This document shows, in pieces, positions 1 to 8,107 of a DNA stretch of 64,000 nucleotides. Numbering within the stretch: the stretch's first letter is position 1; each line of letters begins with the position of its first letter. The notes beneath the pieces were generated by a model that did not search any database, was not told the DNA's origin, and saw nothing but the letters and a program-made list of their open reading frames with translations. This stretch comes from Acinetobacter sp. ANC 3781. Its GTDB lineage: Bacteria > Pseudomonadota > Gammaproteobacteria > Pseudomonadales > Moraxellaceae. Location of the stretch: positions 17,287 to 81,286 of the forward strand of contig NZ_SJOH01000017.1 in NCBI RefSeq assembly GCF_004331285.1. The letters run 5' to 3'. The position numbers and the translations under genes were made by a program.

Positions 1-124
1 CATGACTTTAATTTGAGTTTTACGGTGGTTATTTTTATCGCATCAGTAGGAAAGTATTAATTAAATTATTGTGATAGTGGTATGTTTGACTGTGTACTTA
101 GATGTTGAAATACAGCGTTAAATT

Positions 125-373
125 TTAACTTTTACCCATAAAGTATAAAGCAATCAAAGGCACTAAGTTAAACAGTAGAATACCTACTTTATAGACCGCC
201 ATTCCCCCATAATGAATTGCATCAAAAGTCGCATCTGACAGATTGAACCATTTTCCATGGACTTGTTTAATCCAGTCACGCGCAAAAATAATAGCCAAAA
301 ACCAGATCATTAATATGATGTAATTGATGAGTACTGCGGAAAGCAAAAAACGACACCAAAAATCAAGATTCAT
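125..373 (-). CDS. Small two-helix membrane protein, DUF6868-like
   Basis: An 82-residue protein with hydrophobic segments at about residues 9-30 and 60-79, separated by a charged loop containing HGKWFNL and FDAIHYGGMAVYK. The hydrophobic ends with a conserved-looking LVPLIALYFMG tail recall the DUF6868 family of small bacterial inner-membrane proteins of unknown function; that is recollection of the family pattern, not a search. The start is supported by GAGAATC seven bases before ATG. It is a monocistronic minus-strand gene with no co-directional neighbour nearby. No function is proposed. Confidence 0.6.
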   Translation of the reverse strand: MNLDFWCRFLLSAVLINYIILMIWFLAIIFARDWIKQVHGKWFNLSDATFDAIHYGGMAVYKVGILLFNLVPLIALYFMGKS

Positions 374-965
374 ATTGATTCTCTACGTGGTAGCTCATGA
401 TTTCTAAAATAACAGATTTAATATGCTGAAACGAGTTGCTGATTTGTATCTACATTATCAGGGTTAAAGTCTATTGCAGGTTTATGATTTTTAATTTTTT
501 TATATTTTAATTGTTTTTTATTCGCTAGAAAATTCTTGAGGGTGTTAGGGAAAACATAATGTTTAACTTCAACAATTATAGCTTTGTAAGCGATAACCTT
601 ATGCCTATAAACTTGTGATCTATAGCGTCCTAAGCCGAATCGAGACCTTTTGGGTAAGTACTACACTCACGTTATACGTAACTAGTAGCAATCTACTCTT
701 TTCGATCCCCGTCACACCCTTGAGATATAATTTAACAAGTTAGGCTCGGGATTAATTTCCTAAGATTTGTCTATTTCAAATTATTTTAGGAAAATTTCCC
801 TTCAATAGCGTATTAAAAAGAATTTTTTATTAAATTTAAGTACATTATGGTTTTTTATTACGGTTTAATTAAGTTTATTGAAATTAATTTCAGGCTATTT
901 TTCCTGTAAAAAATATGGTGCATAAAAAAACCTGCCCAATGGCAGGTTTTTTTATGCACGTTAAA
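374..965. other. Gene-poor stretch, possible decayed reading frame
   Basis: This A+T-rich stretch between the small membrane protein and the KgtP-like transporter holds no complete gene that I can support. On the minus strand, positions 660 to 418 are open for 80 codons but contain no ATG, GTG or TTG start; the translation is basic and ends in NVDTNQQLVSAY, so it may be the tail of a decayed gene. A strong hairpin terminator lies at 920-957. Confidence 0.35.
920..957. terminator. Bidirectional rho-independent terminator
   Basis: A perfect 17-bp stem (920-936 with 941-957) and a CAAT loop. The lower stem is an A-run on one side and a T-run on the other, so it can act in both directions. It lies just past the stop codon of the KgtP-like gene on the minus strand. 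Confidence 0.85.
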
Positions 966-2261
966 TCAGTGATCGTGATGTAAATACTCAGGTTCTTTCG
1001 GTAGAGCAAAACTACACAAGAAGCAAATTACCAGCATTACCACGACATAAACAAAGAAGAGATTTTCAATTCCGGCATCTTTAAACTGTAGCGCTACAGC
1101 AGGCGCCGTTCCACCAAATATCGCATTACCTACAGCATAAGAAAAGCCAACACCGAGTGCACGTACATGCGGTGGGAACATTTCCGCCTTAACCAGACCA
1201 CTAATAGAGGTATAGAAACTTAGCAGCATCATCATAAAAATTAGCAACAAGGTCACAATGACTGGCGAATAGCTAAAGTATGGCATGGCAATCACCATCA
1301 CTGGATAGATAAAGATTGCCACGGACGCACTGAATGCCAACATTGCAGCACGACGCCCAATACGGTCAGAAATCGCACCAAAAAGTGGTTGTGCCACCAT
1401 AAATATAAACAGGGCCGCAGTCATCATGTAACCAACAGTTCTACCCTCAATCCCCAAATTGGTCATATAGGTTTTTGAGTAAACGGTCAGCACATAAAAA
1501 CTTAAAGAACCTGCGGATGTATAACCGACCACCAGCAAGAAGGTTCTCCAGTGCTTTTTAAATAACTCACGCAAACTTCCCGCTTCTTCTTTACCTTCGT
1601 CTTTTTTGGACAAAGTCTCCTCTAAGCGACTACGTGCCAGCAATGAAATAATGGCAGCAACACCACCCACTACAAATGGAATGCGCCAGCCGCCATCCAT
1701 TAACTGTTGTTCAGTCATTAGCATCAGCAAGATAACGCCCAATAAGCTTGCTAATAACTGCCCGCCAGATAAAGTCACATACTGGAATGAAGCAAAAAAG
1801 CCACGTTGCCCTTTGAGTGCAATTTCGCTCATATATGTTGCAACTGCGCCATATTCACCGCCTACCGATAAGCCTTGTAACAGACGTACCAAAAGCAACA
1901 AGAACGGTGCAGCCATACCCACCTGCTCATAGGTCGGTAATAAAGCAAACAAGAATGAACTGACTGCCATTAAACTAATGGAAATCACCATCGAGTTTTT
2001 ACGACCATGTTTATCGGCAATACGTCCGAAAATCCAGCTCCCAATAGGGCGCATAAAGAAACTGGCAGCAAAAACACCCCAAACGTAAACCCCTTGGGCT
2101 GAAGAACTCATATCTGGTGCAGTTAACGCATGCTGAAAATACATGGCAAAAACAGCATAAATATAGAAGTCAAACCATTCGACCAAGTTACCCGAAGAAG
2201 CTCCTATAATCCCTCGAACGCGTTTGCTCTTCTCTTCTTTACTATAAACTATCTCACTCAT
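966..2261 (-). CDS. kgtP: MHS-family MFS transporter, alpha-ketoglutarate permease-like
   Basis: A 431-residue, twelve-helix major facilitator of the metabolite:H+ symporter family in the inner membrane. The N-terminus GASSGNLVEWFDFYIYA, the loop motif GRIADKHGRKNSM and the segment LLQGLSVGGEYGAVATYMSE follow E. coli KgtP closely, so uptake of 2-oxoglutarate or another dicarboxylate by proton symport is the likely role. The frame is open 29 codons further upstream, but I choose the ATG at 2261 because AAGGAACAGC precedes it and the family pattern starts there. Monocistronic, ended by the hairpin at 920-957. The exact substrate is inferred. Confidence 0.85.
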   Translation of the reverse strand: MSEIVYSKEEKSKRVRGIIGASSGNLVEWFDFYIYAVFAMYFQHALTAPDMSSSAQGVYVWGVFAASFFMRPIGSWIFGRIADKHGRKNSMVISISLMAVSSFLFALLPTYEQVGMAAPFLLLLVRLLQGLSVGGEYGAVATYMSEIALKGQRGFFASFQYVTLSGGQLLASLLGVILLMLMTEQQLMDGGWRIPFVVGGVAAIISLLARSRLEETLSKKDEGKEEAGSLRELFKKHWRTFLLVVGYTSAGSLSFYVLTVYSKTYMTNLGIEGRTVGYMMTAALFIFMVAQPLFGAISDRIGRRAAMLAFSASVAIFIYPVMVIAMPYFSYSPVIVTLLLIFMMMLLSFYTSISGLVKAEMFPPHVRALGVGFSYAVGNAIFGGTAPAVALQFKDAGIENLFFVYVVVMLVICFLCSFALPKEPEYLHHDH

Positions 2262-2725
2262 TGCTGTTCCTTTGTCCCATTTATAATTATTGACAGAGCA
2301 TGACTCCCACAATAACTTGAATTTTCCACTTTTAATTTTACAGTTCAATAGTAAATTACATTTAAGTCAAAACTCTTTACTTAAATATTGGCTTACTGGA
2401 TTAACCCATATTTCTTTTAGATAAAAATTTTGAATACTGAGGCTGTAGAGCGAATCTGCTCGATACTTTACATATAGATAAGTATCTAACTCCTATAAAA
2501 TTAAATGAATTTTTTAGTTGTATTTCTATGAATGAGAATGGGCACTTTTCAGTGAAGATAAATAATCTTGTATAGAATTTATTGATTATTCTAATTTTAG
2601 CAGCGAAAGGATAGTTAAATTTAACTAAGGCTCAGTTAAAAATAAACAAACAGCAAAGCCTGTTTAAATCTAAGAAAAGTAAATGCTGTGATACCGGTAT
2701 TTAAATGAAGTAACAGGCAAGTCAG
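2262..2725. other. Intergenic region, nothing recognised
   Basis: About 460 bases lie between the transporter start and the end of the first KTSC gene. It is A+T-rich, with stops in all frames, and presumably contains the transporter promoter on the minus strand. I see no conserved element in it. Confidence 0.4.
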
Positions 2726-2947
2726 CTATCTAGCAAATAAATGACGGGTATGCTGATTGATATAGGCATTTAAGCCATCCCCATACTGGGCCAGTTGTTT
2801 CATGTTCTCGACATGCTGATAGCCTGCACTGGTATAACTATAGGTATAAGTTTTTGATCTTTTCTTGAATTGAACCCGAATAAACTCATTGCCAATTTCA
2901 TAGTTGGCCACACCGGAGTCGTGATTAAGGTCAAGATAATGTTCCAA
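2726..2947 (-). CDS. KTSC-domain protein (first copy)
   Basis: A 73-residue protein made almost wholly of a KTSC domain: an N-terminal strand region (VANYEIGNEFIRVQF), the YTYSYTSAG core and a C-terminal helix (MKQLAQYGDGLNAYINQH). KTSC proteins are small and widespread, often in phage-like or accessory DNA, and have no established function. A paralogue with the same layout and roughly 45% identity by eye lies at 4626-4844. It sits downstream of the zinc-ribbon gene, with a terminator between them, so it is probably transcribed separately. Confidence 0.75.
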   Translation of the reverse strand: MEHYLDLNHDSGVANYEIGNEFIRVQFKKRSKTYTYSYTSAGYQHVENMKQLAQYGDGLNAYINQHTRHLFAR

Positions 2948-3048
2948 ATGAGCAGCCCTGAAAACCGTGAATTTCTTGTTTTATATGGGGTGAATTGATC
3001 ATTTTTCAAACAAAAATAGCGAATAAACACATATGCTGAAGTAATAAA

Positions 3049-3076
3049 AAAGCCCTATTGAGTAATAGGGCTTTTG
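3049..3076 (-). terminator. Rho-independent terminator
   Basis: The stem AGCCCTATT (3051-3059) pairs with AATAGGGCT (3064-3072) across a GAGT loop. The A-run at 3046-3050 gives a U-tract for minus-strand transcripts, placing it after the zinc-ribbon gene; the T-run on the other side is shorter. Confidence 0.75.
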
Positions 3077-3112
3077 TTCAAAACAGAGGGTAGCTGTTTT
3101 TATATGTGCTGC

Positions 3113-3256
3113 TTAGGCAATTTTGTTGTTAAATATATTGCCAAGGCATTTGGTACACGGGGGTAAACGATCTGTACCAATTTCTAAGTAAGTGCGTTTT
3201 CCGCACTGAACACAAAAATAGAAGCCTGTTCCGGGTTTTTCGCCAGCAGTAACCAT
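3113..3256 (-). CDS. 47-residue zinc-ribbon protein
   Basis: A short gene found by reading the minus strand: ATG at 3256, stop at 3113, 47 residues. It begins MVTAGEKPGTGFYFC and has two CxxC pairs, CVQC at residues 15-18 and CTKC at 34-37, separated by the turn KRTYLEIGTDRLPP. This is a classic zinc-ribbon knuckle spacing like that in DUF1451/zinc-ribbon proteins of proteobacteria. GGAGAAC about six bases before the ATG is a good ribosome site. A terminator follows at 3049-3076. Function unknown; metal-binding is inferred from the cysteines. Confidence 0.75.
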   Translation of the reverse strand: MVTAGEKPGTGFYFCVQCGKRTYLEIGTDRLPPCTKCLGNIFNNKIA

Positions 3257-3362
3257 TTTTGTTCTCCATGGGTTTTAGAAATGGTAGAACCAGTATATCC
3301 TTATTATGATGAATGTCTATTGTCCATTTCGACAGATGATAGTGGCGTTTGGGCGAAGTTTT

Positions 3363-4289
3363 CTAACTGTCATTACTCGCTTTTGCAGGAGTTATAGAAT
3401 CAATAACATCTTCGACCTTGTTCACTATTCTTTCTCCAACCTTATTCAGACCTGTTTTTTCTATAACCTCATGAGTAGGACTACCATGATTTACAGAATC
3501 AACCAATCTCAATGGTGCTTCTTCAAGCCTAGTCAATGCAACATTAAATAATCGAGCCTCAAACTCTTCATCGATTTTTGCAGCTTCTTTTTTATACCCT
3601 TCATATGCTTTTGCTACTGATGCCTTGAAATCATAATCTTCTGCTAATTTGAAACGTTGACTAATTTGTTTCGTCGCTAACCAAGCAAACCACAAAGGCG
3701 CAATAACACTCGTCATTGATAAAATTATTTGTATCCAAATGATCCCCCAATTTAAATTCTGAGATAATAAGGAACTCGTTAAAATTTGTATTCTTTCGTG
3801 CCCAATCCAAGCGCCTACGGCTAGAGCAAATAATAATCCGCCAACCCATAATCTCATTGAATTTTTAAGATCTTTTGCTCTTTGATCAAAAGCTGAAGCT
3901 AACCCTTTTGTGGTTGTTATTCGGTATGCATCTTCACAATTCTCTATTAACTTTTTAGCTTGTTTATGTAATTCATTAATAGATTTAAGTTGTGCTTCTA
4001 CAGAGGCTTTATGTTCAGTAATCTTTTTTCTATCAAAAGATGAGTCTTCATGAATTTCTGAAATTTTTATTCTAGCTTCTTTTAAACTTTGTAAATCAGT
4101 GGGTAACGATTCTGCTGCCTCTGTAGCTTCTTTTATTAAATCAATTTGTTGTGATAGGTCATCTTTATTAGGAATAAGATTATCTAATTCCGTCTGAATC
4201 CCCCTTAATCTACGGTTAAGTGCAGGTGGCAATGCTTTAGAATCTTGTAAAATTTCCCATGAAAATAATGGCTGAATAACTTTTTCAAC
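3363..4289 (-). pseudogene. 3' part of a TGA-interrupted coiled-coil membrane protein gene
   Basis: This continues the 107-codon frame at 4290-4613 after a single TGA. Beyond the stop the frame reads VEKVIQPLFSWEILQDSKA and then about 289 more residues without an ATG start (the first possible one is TTG at 4232). The product would have a heptad-rich N-terminal region (LRGIQTELDNLIPNKDD onward, through about 110 residues), two membrane helices (SMRLWVGGLLFALAVGAWIG and WIQIILSMTSVIAPLWFAWL) and a cytoplasmic tail with the pattern FKASVAKAYEGYKKEA. Whole length without the stop would be about 416 residues. I recognise an uncharacterised family pattern but no function. A TTG-initiated shorter protein is possible but has no clear ribosome site. 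Confidence 0.6.
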
Positions 4290-4613
4290 TCATTGTAAGG
4301 TTGATAGATAAGCTGGTATAGCCTGATTACCATGTCCATTAAACATATAAGGAATTGTATCTGAATACATAACCTGTAAACGTGTAGGTATCAATGATAT
4401 TAATTCGACTAATTCAGCATCGATAACTTTAATTTCAGAGTTTCGGATGCTCATCGATAAATTTTTAGGAATATTTGCTAAATCATGTCTCGTTACCGCA
4501 GGATGATGCCATCCAAAAACATTTTTTAAAACTTGATCATCATTCCATGACTTTAAAACAACTTGCGATAGCTCATCTAAAGCATCACATAGCTTAATTA
4601 AGGTTTTATCCAT
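4290..4613 (-). CDS. 5' part of the TGA-interrupted gene (107 residues)
   Basis: ATG at 4613, preceded by GGGGGAGAT, opens a 107-residue frame that ends at TGA 4292-4290. The sequence is soluble, with acidic helices (IKLCDALDELSQVVLKSW) and a segment GWHHPAVTRHDLANIP, and matches nothing I recognise as a full domain. The next stretch in the same frame continues as a plausible protein, so this is most likely the N-terminal third of a larger protein, truncated by a TGG-to-TGA or similar change. It begins 12 bases after the second KTSC gene and is probably co-transcribed with it. Confidence 0.6.
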   Translation of the reverse strand: MDKTLIKLCDALDELSQVVLKSWNDDQVLKNVFGWHHPAVTRHDLANIPKNLSMSIRNSEIKVIDAELVELISLIPTRLQVMYSDTIPYMFNGHGNQAIPAYLSTLQ

Positions 4614-4625
4614 ATCTCCCCCTCT

Positions 4626-4844
4626 TTAATCGTATAATTTTTTTACATTTCGCATAATATAAGAATTTAGCCCATTACCACTCTTAGCTAACACTTTCAT
4701 TTTTTCTATATGAAATTGACCTGCTTTATAATAACTATAAGTATAAGACCTAGCAGTTCCTTGAAACCAAACAGTTATATACGTACTTCCAATTTCGAAA
4801 TGAGTAACATTTGAATCATTATCTATGTCTTTATAAATTTCCAA
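4626..4844 (-). CDS. KTSC-domain protein (second copy)
   Basis: A 72-residue KTSC-domain protein (DNDSNVTHFEIGSTYITVWF, then YTYSYYKAG and a C-terminal helix with SGNGLNSYI). It resembles the copy at 2726-2947 across its full length. GGGGGGCTAAG lies just before the ATG. It leads a probable operon with the TGA-split gene 12 bases downstream, and a terminator at 4862-4892 separates it from the gene upstream. Role unknown. Confidence 0.75.
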   Translation of the reverse strand: MEIYKDIDNDSNVTHFEIGSTYITVWFQGTARSYTYSYYKAGQFHIEKMKVLAKSGNGLNSYIMRNVKKLYD

Positions 4845-4861
4845 ACTTAGCCCCCCTTAAT

Positions 4862-4892
4862 AAAAAACCCCACTTCACAGTAGGGTTTTTTT
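4862..4892. terminator. Rho-independent terminator
   Basis: An A-run plus CCC pairs with GGG plus a T-run, with one C/A mismatch, around the loop TTCAC. It can act in both directions; on the minus strand it follows the 72-residue Cys-rich gene at 4923-5141. Confidence 0.65.
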
Positions 4893-4922
4893 ACAACAAT
4901 ATCAATAACTTTTAGTCTATGT

Positions 4923-5141
4923 TTATGAAGTATGGCAAGCCGCTGCACACCAATAACAACCATTAATTCTATTGCTAGGCCAATTCGATTTAGCTTGAGC
5001 AACCGCTTGCTGACAATTAGAAAAATTGCCTAGTTCAATTTGATTCTCTGCAGCCGGCAGATAGCTACAACCTTTTGTGGCATTGTGTACTTCATGATCA
5101 CCACTAGATTGTGAGTTCTTATTAATAATATATTTATCCAT
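4923..5141 (-). CDS. 72-residue Cys-rich small protein
   Basis: MDKYIINKNSQSSGDHEVHN opens a 72-residue protein with cysteines at about residues 25, 43, 62, 65 and 69 and a striking tail INGCYWCAAACHTS. The frame is open further upstream, but the ATG at 5141 has GGGGAAAG just before it, and the upstream codons run through the acnD terminator. The layout (HEVH, then C-YLP, then N-IELG-FSNC-QAVAQAK, then the CxxC tail) looks like a conserved small family of unknown function. It has no signal peptide. A metal site or disulfides are possible but not shown. Confidence 0.6.
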   Translation of the reverse strand: MDKYIINKNSQSSGDHEVHNATKGCSYLPAAENQIELGNFSNCQQAVAQAKSNWPSNRINGCYWCAAACHTS

Positions 5142-5178
5142 TGACTTTCCCCATTCAAAAAATTTAAGTGACATTAAA

Positions 5179-5209
5179 AATAAAGCCATATTAATAATAT
5201 GGCTTTATT
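5179..5209. terminator. Terminator downstream of acnD
   Basis: A perfect 14-bp stem, AATAAAGCCATATT (5179-5192) with its complement at 5196-5209 and a 3-base loop. On the minus strand the stem is followed by a T-rich tract. It lies 34 bases past the acnD stop. Confidence 0.7.
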
Positions 5210-5242
5210 GGTTAAAAATCAAACACCTTTATAAATAGTTAA

Positions 5243-7849
5243 TTACGCCACTTGCCCTTCCAAAAAGTCCTGTGCAAAGCGTTGCAATACACCACCCGCT
5301 TCATACACATGCACTTCTTCTTCGGTATCCAAACGGCAGGTTACCGGCACTTCAGTAATCTGATTCTTGCCATCATCTGTGGCACGTTCAATCACTAAAG
5401 TTAAGGTTGAACGTGGCGCAATATTACCAATCACGCTATATAGCTCAGTACCATCCAGCTTCAATGTTTTACGGTCTGTGCCCGGTTTAAACTCAAGCGG
5501 CAATACACCCATGCCGACCAGATTGGTACGGTGAATACGCTCAAAACCTTCTGCAACAATCGCTTCTACACCAGCTAGACGCACACCTTTGGCAGCCCAG
5601 TCACGGCTTGAACCCTGACCATAGTCTTTACCGGCAATCACAATCAAAGGCTGCTTACGGTTCATGTAAGTTTCAATCGCTTCCCACATACGCATTACTT
5701 CGCCTTCCGGCTCTACACGCGCTTTCGAACCTTGCTTAATTGTACCGTCGGAACGAACCACCATTTCATTAAACAGTTTCGGATTCGCCAGTGTCGCACG
5801 TTGTGTAGTCAGGTGATCACCGCGGTGCGTCGCATAAGAGTTAAAGTCTTCTTCAGGCACACCCATTTTTTTCAGGTATTCGCCTGAAGCACTGTCGAGC
5901 ACAATCGCATTCGATGGAGATAAGTGGTCGGTGGTAATGTTGTCACCCAAAATTGCCAGCGGACGCATATTTGCAAGTGTACGCGGTGCAGCCAATGCCC
6001 CTTCCCAATACGGCGGACGGCGAATATAGGTACTTTGCGGACGCCAGTCATACAGTGGACTGACTGTCTTTTCATTCTTGCCTAGATCGAACATTGGAAT
6101 ATAGACTTGACGAAACTGTTCAGGCTTCACTGACTTTTGCACCAAAGCATCAATTTCAGCATCGGATGGCCAAATGTCTTTTAAGTAAATTGGATTACCG
6201 TCTTTATCGTTGCCAAGTGAATCTTTTTCGATGTCAAAACGAATAGTGCCGGCGATTGCATACGCAACCACGAGCGGCGGTGATGCCAAGAATGCCTGTT
6301 TTGCATAAGGATGGATACGACCATCAAAGTTACGATTACCCGATAACACCGCAGTTGCATACAGGTCACGGTCAATAATTTCTTGCTGAATTTTTGGGTC
6401 TAACGCACCAGACATCCCGTTACAGGTGGTGCAGGCATAAGCCACAATACCAAAGCCGAGTTTTTCTAAATCGTGCAATACACCCGCCTCTTCAAGGTAA
6501 AGTGCTGCCGTTTTAGATCCTGGTGCAAAAGATGATTTCACCCAAGGTTTACGGGTTAAACCCAACTCGTTTGCCTTACGCGCAAGCAAACCTGCTGCAA
6601 CAGTATTACGCGGGTTTGATGTATTGGTACAAGACGTGATTGCAGCAATGATCACTGCACCGTCCGGCATTAAACCATCGGTACGCTGCTCAACCACGCC
6701 GGCAATGCCTTTTTCTTTTAAGTCAGCTGTAGATACACGTGCATGCGGATTCGATGGCCCGGCAATATTGCGGGTCACAGTCGACAAGTCGAAACGCAGT
6801 ACACGCGGATATTCTGCTTGTTTCATTTCGGATGCCCAAAGCCCAATTTCTTTGGCATAGGCTTCAACCAGTTTCACTTGTTCTGCTTCACGACCAGTCA
6901 AGGTCAGATAATCAATGGTGTTCTGGTCAATGTAGAACATGGCAGCCGTTGCGCCATATTCAGGAGTCATGTTGGAAATCGTGGCACGATCCCCCACCGA
7001 CATGCTGTCCGCACCTTCACCAAAGAATTCAAGATAGGCACCCACGACACGCTCTTTACGCAAAAATTCAGTTAGTGCCAATACGATATCGGTTGCAGTA
7101 ATACCGGCTTGACGCTGACCGACCAGTTCCACACCAATAATGTCTGGCAGACGCATCCACGATGCACGGCCCAGCATCACATTTTCAGCTTCCAAGCCAC
7201 CGACACCAATCGAGATTACCCCCAAAGCATCGGTATGCGGAGTATGCGAGTCTGTTCCTACGCAGGTATCTGGATACGCCACGCCATCACGGTTTTGAAT
7301 CACCGGAGACATTTTTTCCAGATTGATCTGGTGCATGATGCCGTTGCCCGCAGGAATTACATCGACATTTTCAAAGGCTGTTTTGGTCCACTCAATAAAG
7401 TGGAAACGGTCTTCATTACGACGGTCTTCAATGGCACGGTTTTTCTCAAAAGCATCAGGATCGGAACCGCCATACTCCACTGCCAATGAGTGGTCAACGA
7501 TGAGCTGTGTAGGAACAACTGGATTTACCTTGGACGGGTCTCCGCCCTGATCAGCAATCGCATCACGTAAGCCAGCCAAGTCGACCAGTGCGGTCTGACC
7601 CAAGATGTCATGACAGACTACACGTGCCGGATACCAGGGAAAGTCGTGATCTTGTTTACGTTGAATAAGTTCTTTTAATGACTGCTCTAAAATGGCTGGG
7701 TCACAACGGCGTACCAACTGTTCTGCAAGTACTTTAGAGGTATAAGGAAGTTTGGCATATGCGCCTGGCTGGATATCTTCTACGGCTTGGCGCACGTCAA
7801 AATATTCGAGCTGGGTGCCTTGCAGTAGTTTACGGTAGTTGTTGTTCAT
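5243..7849 (-). CDS. acnD: 2-methylisocitrate dehydratase, AcnD-type aconitase
   Basis: An 868-residue [4Fe-4S] hydro-lyase. Length and sequence follow AcnD (about 865 residues) rather than AcnA (about 890-920): KLPYTSKVLAEQLVRRCDP near the start, PTQLIVDHSLAVEYGG, GIMHQINLEKMSPV and the ending VLQRFAQDFLEGQVA. Cluster ligands are visible in ITSCTNTSNP (about residue 410) and ACTTCNGMSG (about 475), and the C-terminal swivel domain carries YGQGSSRDWAAKG. In the methylcitrate cycle AcnD dehydrates 2-methylcitrate to 2-methylaconitate, with PrpF as partner. Here prpB, prpC and prpF are absent on both sides, which is unusual. It is a single-gene unit with a terminator at 5179-5209. Confidence 0.88.
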   Translation of the reverse strand: MNNNYRKLLQGTQLEYFDVRQAVEDIQPGAYAKLPYTSKVLAEQLVRRCDPAILEQSLKELIQRKQDHDFPWYPARVVCHDILGQTALVDLAGLRDAIADQGGDPSKVNPVVPTQLIVDHSLAVEYGGSDPDAFEKNRAIEDRRNEDRFHFIEWTKTAFENVDVIPAGNGIMHQINLEKMSPVIQNRDGVAYPDTCVGTDSHTPHTDALGVISIGVGGLEAENVMLGRASWMRLPDIIGVELVGQRQAGITATDIVLALTEFLRKERVVGAYLEFFGEGADSMSVGDRATISNMTPEYGATAAMFYIDQNTIDYLTLTGREAEQVKLVEAYAKEIGLWASEMKQAEYPRVLRFDLSTVTRNIAGPSNPHARVSTADLKEKGIAGVVEQRTDGLMPDGAVIIAAITSCTNTSNPRNTVAAGLLARKANELGLTRKPWVKSSFAPGSKTAALYLEEAGVLHDLEKLGFGIVAYACTTCNGMSGALDPKIQQEIIDRDLYATAVLSGNRNFDGRIHPYAKQAFLASPPLVVAYAIAGTIRFDIEKDSLGNDKDGNPIYLKDIWPSDAEIDALVQKSVKPEQFRQVYIPMFDLGKNEKTVSPLYDWRPQSTYIRRPPYWEGALAAPRTLANMRPLAILGDNITTDHLSPSNAIVLDSASGEYLKKMGVPEEDFNSYATHRGDHLTTQRATLANPKLFNEMVVRSDGTIKQGSKARVEPEGEVMRMWEAIETYMNRKQPLIVIAGKDYGQGSSRDWAAKGVRLAGVEAIVAEGFERIHRTNLVGMGVLPLEFKPGTDRKTLKLDGTELYSVIGNIAPRSTLTLVIERATDDGKNQITEVPVTCRLDTEEEVHVYEAGGVLQRFAQDFLEGQVA

Positions 7850-8107
7850 AGCTTACCTGCCTCTTAAATCATTTTTTTACTGCGTAATTGTTGTTGACTA
7901 GTCACACTCGTTTGTTAGCATTGTACGCTGTGAAAAAGCCATTTCCCAAATCACATATATTTCAAAAGCTTAGGTATAAAATTGGCATTTTAGAAATATT
8001 TAGTTACATAAAATTTAGAATATTTGCCCTAAATGTGCTTTTTTTTGCAAAATAGCGGAAAATACAGCTAATTCTTTAGTATTAGATCCAGTATTGGTGG
8101 CCAATAA

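Noticed and set aside
1606..1932. 108-codon plus-strand frame inside the KgtP-like gene
   Set aside because: It is antisense to the well-supported transporter and has no family resemblance or ribosome site.
2800..3030. 76-codon minus-strand frame overlapping the first KTSC gene
   Set aside because: It overlaps the KTSC gene in another frame and its translation has no recognisable features.
6739..7101. 120-codon plus-strand frame inside acnD
   Set aside because: Antisense to acnD; codon pattern is the reverse of acnD's own bias.
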